Part shown: positions 6,693 through 12,131 of the stretch, piece by piece
Layout: each line of letters starts with the position of its first letter
Position numbering within the stretch: the first letter of the stretch is position 1
NCBI GenBank assembly: GCA_016292705.1
Contig: JAEDHZ010000029.1
Location: 1-12,131 of the forward strand
Direction of reading: 5' to 3'
Length of the DNA stretch: 12,131 bases
DNA from: Clostridiaceae bacterium
Lineage (GTDB): Bacteria > Bacillota > Clostridia > Oscillospirales > Acutalibacteraceae
Program-made: the position numbers and the translations under genes
The notes under the pieces: generated by a model
What the model was told of the DNA's origin: nothing
The model's input: the letters and a program-made list of their open reading frames with translations, nothing else
Databases searched by the model: none

Positions 6693-7358
6693 ATGAATGA
6701 AAAAAGAATCACGGTTTTTTGCGGTCATTACGGGAGCGGAAAAACAAATGTTGCGGTGAATTATGCCTTTTATCTGAGAAAAAGGCATGAAAAAGTCAGC
6801 ATTATGGATCTTGATATTGTTAATCCTTATTTCCGGACAAAGGACAGCGAAAAAGATTTCATTGCAAAGGATATAGAGCTTATCTGCTCGTCCTATGCCG
6901 CCTCAAACCTTGATATTCCGGCGCTGCCGTCGGAAATGTATGCACCGTTCTGCCGTGAGGATAACTTCAGCGTTCTTGATATCGGCGGCGATGACAGGGG
7001 AGCGGTTGCCCTCGGAAGACTTTCACCGCTCATCAAAAACAGCGGTAGCTATGAAATGCTTTTTGTTGTAAATTTCTACCGTCCGCTTACTCAGACGGCA
7101 GAGGAAGCTCTTGAGGTTATGCGTGAAATTGAAAACGCATGTTCGCTTTCCTTTACCGGAATTGTCAACAACTCCAATGTCGGGGTTCAGACAACAAAAG
7201 AATATATTGAACAGACAATTCCTCATGTTAAAAAGCTGTGCGAGCTTTCAGCTCTTCCGCTTGTCATGACAACGGTGAGAGATGACCTTGTGACACAGCT
7301 TGAAGATATTGAAAATGTTTTTCCGTTATCACTTCAGAAAACTGTTTTAGGAGGTTAA
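6693..7358 (+). CDS. MinD/ParA-like P-loop ATPase of unknown role
   Basis: A 221-residue cytoplasmic nucleotide-binding protein of the SIMIBI class. Visible motifs are Walker A GHYGSGKTN (11-19, with K17), the DLDIVNPYFRT segment matching the switch I/Walker A' position, and Walker B-like VLDIGGDDRG. It is shorter than partition ATPases and the loop lacks the second 'signature' lysine of true ParA/MinD (KGGxGKT). There is no ParB, MinC/E or plasmid context and no CPxC motif as in the Mrp/NBP35 iron-sulfur carriers. It sits 24 bases after the ligase and three before the ferredoxin gene, with AAGGAG at 6677-6682, so it is co-transcribed with the oxidoreductase. A maturation or assembly role for that Fe-S/TPP enzyme is plausible but only inferred. 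Confidence 0.8.
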   Translation: MNEKRITVFCGHYGSGKTNVAVNYAFYLRKRHEKVSIMDLDIVNPYFRTKDSEKDFIAKDIELICSSYAASNLDIPALPSEMYAPFCREDNFSVLDIGGDDRGAVALGRLSPLIKNSGSYEMLFVVNFYRPLTQTAEEALEVMREIENACSLSFTGIVNNSNVGVQTTKEYIEQTIPHVKKLCELSALPLVMTTVRDDLVTQLEDIENVFPLSLQKTVLGG

Positions 7359-7361
7359 AAA

Positions 7362-7568
7362 ATGGCAAAGGTAACATTTCAGACTGACCAATGCAAGGGC
7401 TGCGGACTTTGTGCTGACGCTTGCCCGAAGAAGCTTATTGAAATTGCAGAAAACAAAATCAACGCAAAAGGCCATTCTCCGGCTCAGATGACAAATCAGG
7501 AAGAATGTATCGGCTGCGCATTCTGCGCAACGATGTGTCCCGATTGCGTAATTAAGGTTGAAAAGTGA
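7362..7568 (+). CDS. 2-oxoacid:ferredoxin oxidoreductase, ferredoxin-like (delta) subunit, 2x[4Fe-4S]
   Basis: A 68-residue polyferredoxin subunit with two CxxCxxCxxxCP sets: C11, C14, C17, C21 and C49, C52, C55, C59. These ligate two [4Fe-4S] clusters that carry electrons between the TPP site of the oxidoreductase and external ferredoxin. Being first in a four-gene set with the alpha, beta and gamma subunits identifies it as the delta subunit of a VOR/KOR-type enzyme and not a free ferredoxin. An extra cysteine, C62, lies just after the second cluster. AGGAGG at 7349-7354 overlaps the end of the previous gene. Gene names differ between organisms (vorC or vorD), so none is given. Confidence 0.93.
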   Translation: MAKVTFQTDQCKGCGLCADACPKKLIEIAENKINAKGHSPAQMTNQEECIGCAFCATMCPDCVIKVEK

Positions 7569-7575
7569 GGTGCAA

Positions 7576-8643
7576 ATGATGACAGAAAAGGTACTTATGA
7601 AAGGCAATGAAGCGATTGCCGAAGCTGCAATTCTTGCCGGCTGCCGTTTCTATTTCGGCTATCCGATAACTCCGCAGACAGAGGTTGCGGCATACATGGC
7701 AAAAAGGATGCCGAAAATCGGCGGAACCTTCCTCCAGGCGGAAAGCGAGGTTGCGGCAATCAACATGGTATATGGCGTTTCCGCAGCCGGAAAGCGTGTT
7801 ATGACCTCCTCCTCAAGCCCGGGAATCTCACTCAAAAGCGAGGGACTTTCATATCTTGCCGGTGCTGACCTGCCTGCACTTGTTGTCAATGTTCAGCGTG
7901 GTGGTCCGGGTCTCGGAGGAATCCAGCCCAGCCAGTCGGATTATTTTCAGGCAACAAAGGGCGGCGGACACGGCGATTACAGAATGATTGTTCTTGCTCC
8001 GGCGTCCGTTCAGGAAATGGCATCTCTCACTGTCAAGGGTTTTGACCTTGCCGATAAATACAGAATGACCTCAATGATTCTTGCTGACGGAACAATGGGA
8101 CAGATGATGGAACCTGTTTCGCTCGAAAAGGTTGAAGCCACCGTTTATGATAAGCCATGGGCTGTTAACGGAACAAAGGGAGAAAGACCGCATAACATTG
8201 CAAATTCACTTTCCCTTGTTCCCGAAGAGCTTGAAAGGCTGAATTTTGAACGCTATGAGCGTTATAAAAAGGTTGAAGAAAACGAGTCAATGTTTGAAAG
8301 CTTCATGATGGATGATGCAGAGATTTGCGTTGTTGCTTTCGGAATTGCCGCAAGAGTTTCAAAAAACGCAATCGTTGAAGCACGCAAAAAGGGCATAAAG
8401 GTCGGAATGATTCGTCCGATAACGCTCTGGCCGTTCCCGAAGAAAGCACTTCTTGACGCAGCCGAAAAGGCACACACTTTCATCAGCGTTGAGCTTTCAA
8501 TGGGACAGATGATTGAAGATGTTGAACTTGCAATCAAGTGCAAGCGCCCCGTAATGCTCTGCAACCGTGTCGGCGGAATGATTCCATCACCGAACATGGT
8601 TCTTGAAGCCATTGAAAAAGCAGACAAAGGAGGAAGAGAATAA
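7576..8643 (+). CDS. vorB: 2-oxoisovalerate-type ferredoxin oxidoreductase, alpha subunit
   Basis: A 355-residue subunit carrying the pyrimidine-binding half of the TPP site plus the transketolase C-terminal-like domain. The family signature GYPITPQTE is at 28-36 and the conserved ESE at 56-58, followed by SSSSPGISL and RGGPGLGGIQPSQSDYFQ. The length matches proteins called VorB (3-methyl-2-oxobutanoate dehydrogenase) in the methanogen/clostridial convention. The enzyme interconverts a 2-oxoacid, CoA and oxidised ferredoxin with acyl-CoA, CO2 and reduced ferredoxin, and can run in the carboxylating direction. ATG 7576 or 7579 fits GAGGTG at 7567-7572; an in-frame TTG at 7558 would overlap the previous gene and is not needed. 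Family call firm; branched-chain preference rests on context. 2-oxoglutarate (Kor) is the main alternative. Confidence 0.9.
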   Translation: MMTEKVLMKGNEAIAEAAILAGCRFYFGYPITPQTEVAAYMAKRMPKIGGTFLQAESEVAAINMVYGVSAAGKRVMTSSSSPGISLKSEGLSYLAGADLPALVVNVQRGGPGLGGIQPSQSDYFQATKGGGHGDYRMIVLAPASVQEMASLTVKGFDLADKYRMTSMILADGTMGQMMEPVSLEKVEATVYDKPWAVNGTKGERPHNIANSLSLVPEELERLNFERYERYKKVEENESMFESFMMDDAEICVVAFGIAARVSKNAIVEARKKGIKVGMIRPITLWPFPKKALLDAAEKAHTFISVELSMGQMIEDVELAIKCKRPVMLCNRVGGMIPSPNMVLEAIEKADKGGRE

Positions 8644-9395
8644 TGGTTGTTTTTGAAAAACCGAAATCGCTCACCGATGTACCGTTTCACTATTGCCCCG
8701 GTTGTACCCACGGAATTATCCACCGCCTTGTTGCCGAAGCGATTGACGAGCTCGGAATTGAGGGAAAAACTGTCGGTATTGCTCCGGTAGGCTGTGCAGT
8801 TCTTGCGTATAACTACTTTGCCTGCGATATGGTTGAAGCTGCTCACGGTCGTGCTCCTGCTGTTGCAACGGGTGTTAAACGAGCTGATCCGGATAACATT
8901 GTTTTCACCTATCAGGGTGACGGCGACCTTGCTTCAATCGGTATGGCTGAAACAGTTCATGCAGCAACAAGGAACGAGAACATAACCGTCATTTTCGTTA
9001 ACAATGCAATTTACGGCATGACGGGCGGACAGATGGCTCCGACATCACTTCCCGGTCAGGTCACACAGACCTCGCCCTATGGCAGAGATGTTAACCTTTG
9101 CGGCTATCCTGTAAAGGTTTGCGAGATGCTTTCTCAGCTTGACGGTGCGGAATATATTGAGCGTGTTGCCGTCAACAATGTCAAAAATGTCAGGAACGCA
9201 AAGAAAGCGATTAAAAAAGCTTTCCAGAATCAGATTGACAAAAAGGGCTTTTCACTCATCGAGGTTGTTTCAAGCTGCCCGACAAACTGGGGCATGACGC
9301 CGCAGAACGCTCTCAAGTGGCTTGAGGAAAACATGATTCCTTATTACCCCCTCGGAGTATATAAGGACAGAAGTGCTCAAAAGGAGGAAAAGTGA
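8643..9395 (+). CDS. 2-oxoacid:ferredoxin oxidoreductase, beta (TPP-binding) subunit
   Basis: A 250-residue subunit that binds the diphosphate of thiamine pyrophosphate. The motif GDG at 92-94 through N120-N121 is the classic TPP/magnesium signature (GDGDLASIG ... VNN). The N-terminal CPGCTHG (18-24) and NAIYGMTGGQ (121-130) are typical of VOR/KOR beta chains. The start codon ATG 8643 shares one base with the TAA of the alpha gene and is served by AAAGGAGG at 8626-8633, so the pair is translationally coupled. It completes the catalytic heterodimer. Names vary (vorA, korB). Confidence 0.93.
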   Translation: MVVFEKPKSLTDVPFHYCPGCTHGIIHRLVAEAIDELGIEGKTVGIAPVGCAVLAYNYFACDMVEAAHGRAPAVATGVKRADPDNIVFTYQGDGDLASIGMAETVHAATRNENITVIFVNNAIYGMTGGQMAPTSLPGQVTQTSPYGRDVNLCGYPVKVCEMLSQLDGAEYIERVAVNNVKNVRNAKKAIKKAFQNQIDKKGFSLIEVVSSCPTNWGMTPQNALKWLEENMIPYYPLGVYKDRSAQKEEK

Positions 9396-9925
9396 TGAAT
9401 ATGCAGATTCTTATCGCCGGCTTCGGCGGCCAGGGCGTTTTGTTTGCGGGAAAATTCCTTGCAACAAAGGGCCTTATTGAAGGCAAGAATGTAAGCTGGC
9501 TTCCCTCCTACGGCCCGGAGATGCGCGGCGGAACCGCCAACTGCAGTGTTATTATCAGCGATGATCCCGTCGGTTCACCGATAGTCAGCGAGCCGAACTG
9601 CCTTGTTGCAATGAATCTTCCCTCGCTCAGACGCTATGAAAACAGCGTTGTTCCCGGCGGAATGATTCTTGTTGACTCAACTCTTATCAACGAAAAGGTT
9701 GAGCGTGACGATGTTTCCGTTTTCTATGTTCCGGCAACAAAGATGGCAAAGGATGAGGGCTTTTCAACGCTTGCAAACATGATTCTTTGCGGAAAGATTA
9801 TAAAGGAGAGTGCAGACATGGATTTTGAAAATACCGACGAAGCACTCAAAAAGGTCATTCCGCCGAGAAAGGCAAACCTGCTTGATATCAATCTCAACGC
9901 TCTCAAAGTCGGCTACGAGTTTTAA
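9395..9925 (+). CDS. 2-oxoacid:ferredoxin oxidoreductase, gamma subunit
   Basis: A 176-residue gamma domain of the pyruvate/ketoisovalerate oxidoreductase family, the part that helps bind CoA. It opens with the glycine-rich AGFGGQGV (8-15) and has the hallmark SYGPEMRGG (38-46). The ATG at 9395 overlaps the beta stop codon as TGATG, with AAGGAGG at 9381-9387; an in-frame GTG at 9392 is less likely. With the three preceding genes it gives a full four-subunit enzyme, not the single-chain pyruvate:ferredoxin oxidoreductase. Confidence 0.92.
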   Translation: MNMQILIAGFGGQGVLFAGKFLATKGLIEGKNVSWLPSYGPEMRGGTANCSVIISDDPVGSPIVSEPNCLVAMNLPSLRRYENSVVPGGMILVDSTLINEKVERDDVSVFYVPATKMAKDEGFSTLANMILCGKIIKESADMDFENTDEALKKVIPPRKANLLDINLNALKVGYEF

Positions 9926-9955
9926 ATAATACTCTTGAAAGAGGTGCTAAACAAT

Positions 9956-11029
9956 ATGGAAATCAAGGTTACAAAAACAACAAATCCGAAAGAAAAACCT
10001 AAAAAAGGCGAAAAGCTCGGTTTCGGAAAAATCTTTACCGATCACATGTTCATGATGAACTATACCGAGGGAAAGGGTTGGCACGATGCAAGAATAGTAC
10101 CGTATCAGGACATCAGTCTTTCGCCGTCATCAATGGTTTTCCATTACGGACAGGAAATGTTTGAGGGAATGAAAGCATACCGAGGTGTTGACGGTAACAT
10201 CTATCTTTTCCGCCCGGATATGAACGCAAAGCGTGCAAACACCTCAAACAAACGCCTTTGCATTCCGGAGCTTCCGGAGGAAGATTTTGTTGAAGCAGTC
10301 AAGGCGGTTGTCGATGTTGACCGTGACTGGGTACCGTATGAAGAGGGCACATCGCTTTACATTCGTCCGTTTATTATTGCTACTGACGCATTCCTCGGTG
10401 TTGCACCGTCAAAGACCTACCTTTTCATGATTATTCTTTCTCCGTCGGGAGCTTACTATGAAAGCGGTCTTGAGCCCGTTGCAATCTGGATTGAGGACGA
10501 GTATGTCCGTGCCGTCAGAGGCGGAATGGGCTTCGCCAAGACCGGCGGAAACTATGTTGCAAGTCTTGCGGCTCAGGTCAAGGCACATGACAGCGGCTAT
10601 TCGCAGGTGCTCTGGCTTGACGGCGTTGAGCGCAAGTACATTGAAGAAGTCGGCGCAATGAACATCTGCTTCAAAATTAACGGAAAGATTGTTACGCCTG
10701 CTCTCAATGGCAGTATTCTTCCGGGCATCACCCGTGACTCAATAATCAAGGTATGCAAGGATTGGGGCTATGAGGTTGAGGAGAGAAAAATTTCCGTTGA
10801 CGAGCTTGTTGCCGCAGCAAAGGACGGCTCGCTTGAGGAAGTTTTCGGAACCGGCACCGCAGCAGTCGTTTCGCCCGTCAACAAGCTGCGCTATGAGGAC
10901 GATGTTATGAACATCGGTGACGGAAAGATCGGACCTCTCACTCAGAAGCTTTATGATGAGCTTACGGGAATCCAGTGGGCAAAAAGAGAGGACGCAAGAG
11001 GCTGGAGAGTCCTTGTTGAAAAGGCATAA
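9956..11029 (+). CDS. ilvE: Branched-chain amino acid aminotransferase
   Basis: A 357-residue fold-type IV PLP enzyme that exchanges amino groups between glutamate and the 2-oxoacids of valine, leucine and isoleucine. It has the long (eukaryote-like/class II) form: FHYGQEMFEGMKAYRG near the N-terminus, the PLP lysine K195 in FAKTGGNYVASLAAQ, then EEVGAMNICF, LNGSILPGITRDSI and GTGTAAVVSPV. ATG 9956 is preceded by GAGGTG at 9941-9946; the in-frame TTG at 9935 lies upstream of that site and is rejected. It follows the gamma gene by 30 bases with no promoter seen. As last gene of the T-box operon it supplies the final amination step, and it makes branched-chain 2-oxoacids the likely product of the oxidoreductase. 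Confidence 0.95.
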   Translation: MEIKVTKTTNPKEKPKKGEKLGFGKIFTDHMFMMNYTEGKGWHDARIVPYQDISLSPSSMVFHYGQEMFEGMKAYRGVDGNIYLFRPDMNAKRANTSNKRLCIPELPEEDFVEAVKAVVDVDRDWVPYEEGTSLYIRPFIIATDAFLGVAPSKTYLFMIILSPSGAYYESGLEPVAIWIEDEYVRAVRGGMGFAKTGGNYVASLAAQVKAHDSGYSQVLWLDGVERKYIEEVGAMNICFKINGKIVTPALNGSILPGITRDSIIKVCKDWGYEVEERKISVDELVAAAKDGSLEEVFGTGTAAVVSPVNKLRYEDDVMNIGDGKIGPLTQKLYDELTGIQWAKREDARGWRVLVEKA

Positions 11030-11060
11030 GCCGCTGAACTTGATTTTATACTATAAGAAA

Positions 11061-11092
11061 ACCGCTCGTCTGATTTCCTGCAGACGAGCGGT
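11061..11092. terminator. Bidirectional terminator between ilvE and the phosphatase gene
   Basis: A perfect 12-base-pair, GC-rich stem: ACCGCTCGTCTG (11061-11072) with CAGACGAGCGGT (11081-11092), loop of eight. Read on the minus strand it is followed by TTTTCTT, a fair T-run for the phosphatase gene. Read on the plus strand the tail is AAACTATTTG, a poor T-run, but the stem is strong and sits 31 bases after the ilvE stop. It serves two convergent genes. Confidence 0.8.
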
Positions 11093-11108
11093 AAACTATT
11101 TGTAATGC

Positions 11109-12131
11109 TTACATTGTATAGCCCTTAACGGCCGGGAACTGATCCTTGCCGAAGCCCATGACGCGCGCAATCTGAACGCTTATCTGACGGTTTTCAACAA
11201 TTTCACCGTCTGTGAAGCCTGCATCCGTTGCGGAAACATAAAGCGGAACATCGGCTGTTGTGTGGCCGTCCGATGTGTAGTAGTATTCATCGGTAACGCC
11301 GTTATACTTGATTCCGCCCGTTTCGTGGTCAGCTGTAACAACAACAAGGGTGTCGCCGTCCTTTGCGGCGTAGTCAAGCGCATATCCCACTGCCTTGTCA
11401 AACTCAACAACATTCATTGTTGCATTATCAAGCTCATTGTCGTGAGAGAACTTGTCAATGCAGGCGCCCTCAACCATGAGGAAAAAGCCGTTTTCGTTGT
11501 CGTCAAGGAGGTCAATGGCTTTTTTCGTCATCTGTTCAATGGACGGAGTGTCCTTTTCGCCGGTGCAGTATTTCATTTCGCCGAAATCAAACTGAGCGAA
11601 CGAGCGGCTGCCGCTTTCGAGCGCCTCCATCTGAGTTGCGGTCTGAACAAAGGAGAAGCCGTTCTTTTCACACTTTTCCTTGGTAATGCTGTCAGAACCA
11701 CAACCCCAAATAAGGTCAAGATTGCTCTTGAGCTGCTGCGAGCTTATGGTTTTTTCAAATTTTCTTGAAAGAACATGAGTTGAAAAAGCGGACGGGGTTG
11801 CTCCGGAGGTCTTGTCGGTGGTAACAACGCCGGCGCTCTTGCCGTTTGCCTTTGCAAGCTCGGTCAGGGAAACGGGAACCTTTTGTCCGGTGATGTTGAT
11901 TACATGGAACGGGAAAACGGAAAGCGAGCTTGCCCACACTCTGATTCCGCAGGCGAGTGCAGTTCCGCCGGCGGCGGAGTCGGTGTAATCAAGGATGAAT
12001 GAGCGTGTGTCCGAACGGCCGTAAACAGGCATTTTGTCAAGATTGAGCGAAACATTTCTTGTTGCTCTTGTTGCGGCAACGGTGTTTACACCCATTCCGT
12101 CACCAATCATGAGTATAACATTTTTGTATTC
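11109..12131 (-). CDS. Alkaline phosphatase, C-terminal 340 residues (5' end outside the window)
   Basis: The reading frame stays open to the window edge and the first visible residues, EYKNVILMIGDGMG, are the usual family opening, so the internal ATG at 12110 is not the true start; a signal peptide would lie further out. Visible signatures: the metal aspartate in IGDGMG (D11 of the fragment), catalytic serine S52 in DYTDSAAGGTALACG, VTTDKTSGATPSAFSTHV, the metal-binding EGACIDKFSHDNE, VVTADHETGG, and DGHTTADVPLYVSA close to the C-terminus. The metal and nucleophile residues I looked for are all present. The protein should be an exported phosphomonoesterase that releases phosphate outside the membrane. 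It is more compact than E. coli PhoA. It converges on ilvE and has its own terminator. Confidence 0.95.
   Translation of the reverse strand, partial: EYKNVILMIGDGMGVNTVAATRATRNVSLNLDKMPVYGRSDTRSFILDYTDSAAGGTALACGIRVWASSLSVFPFHVINITGQKVPVSLTELAKANGKSAGVVTTDKTSGATPSAFSTHVLSRKFEKTISSQQLKSNLDLIWGCGSDSITKEKCEKNGFSFVQTATQMEALESGSRSFAQFDFGEMKYCTGEKDTPSIEQMTKKAIDLLDDNENGFFLMVEGACIDKFSHDNELDNATMNVVEFDKAVGYALDYAAKDGDTLVVVTADHETGGIKYNGVTDEYYYTSDGHTTADVPLYVSATDAGFTDGEIVENRQISVQIARVMGFGKDQFPAVKGYTM

Noticed and set aside
6693..7358. Plasmid or chromosome partition ATPase (ParA)
   Set aside because: No ParB or centromere-like repeats, the Walker A lacks the signature lysine, and it is locked inside a metabolic operon.
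4395..11029. Reading the operon as branched-chain amino acid fermentation
   Set aside because: The ligase is AMP-forming and spends ATP, no phosphate acyltransferase/kinase or ADP-forming ligase is present, and a T-box that opens on amino acid starvation fits synthesis.
11262..11768. Plus-strand 168-codon open frame opposite the alkaline phosphatase
   Set aside because: It is antisense to phosphatase motifs on the minus strand and has no start signals or family features.
12050..12110. ATG at 12110 as the start of the phosphatase
   Set aside because: The frame continues upstream to the window edge with conserved family residues (KNVIL) before that methionine.

Overview
The window looks like a chromosomal segment of an anaerobic, low-to-moderate GC Firmicute, most likely a gut or rumen Clostridia of the Oscillospiraceae/Ruminococcaceae type. 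This is inferred from strong Shine-Dalgarno sites, a full-length T-box leader, an HPr with both His15 and Ser46, ferredoxin-dependent 2-oxoacid metabolism and the style of the secreted phosphatases. I could not run a search, so the genus is not determined.

Layout. (1) 100-1812: a secreted metallophosphoesterase with a long helical C-terminal region of unknown role. (2) 1834-2086: a compact transcription unit with its own promoter, a 43-residue protein too short for usual ORF callers, and a rho-independent terminator. (3) 2154-3411: rimM and trmD, overlapping, for ribosome and tRNA maturation; the usual partners rpsP and rplS are not adjacent. (4) 3412-3980: a 300-base spacer ending in a strong promoter, then ptsH (HPr). 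(5) 4016-11092: the centrepiece, a promoter, a T-box riboswitch and seven tightly spaced genes ending in a strong hairpin. (6) 11109-12131, minus strand: the C-terminal part of an alkaline phosphatase whose 5' end lies outside the window.

The T-box operon encodes an HTH-cupin-acyl-CoA synthetase fusion, a small P-loop ATPase, a 2x[4Fe-4S] ferredoxin subunit plus the alpha, beta and gamma subunits of a 2-oxoacid (2-oxoisovalerate-type) ferredoxin oxidoreductase, and a branched-chain aminotransferase. Read together, they form a short pathway: a branched short-chain fatty acid is activated to its CoA thioester at ATP cost, reductively carboxylated with reduced ferredoxin to the branched 2-oxoacid, and transaminated to valine, leucine or isoleucine. 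The T-box specifier aligns best to ATC (isoleucine) and its UGGU bulge fits a tRNA with discriminator A. The operon would therefore be turned on when charged tRNA-Ile is short, which argues for biosynthesis and not for amino acid fermentation. The chemistry is known from rumen bacteria and methanogens; the unusual parts are the fused regulator-enzyme, the embedded ATPase and the T-box control of the whole route.
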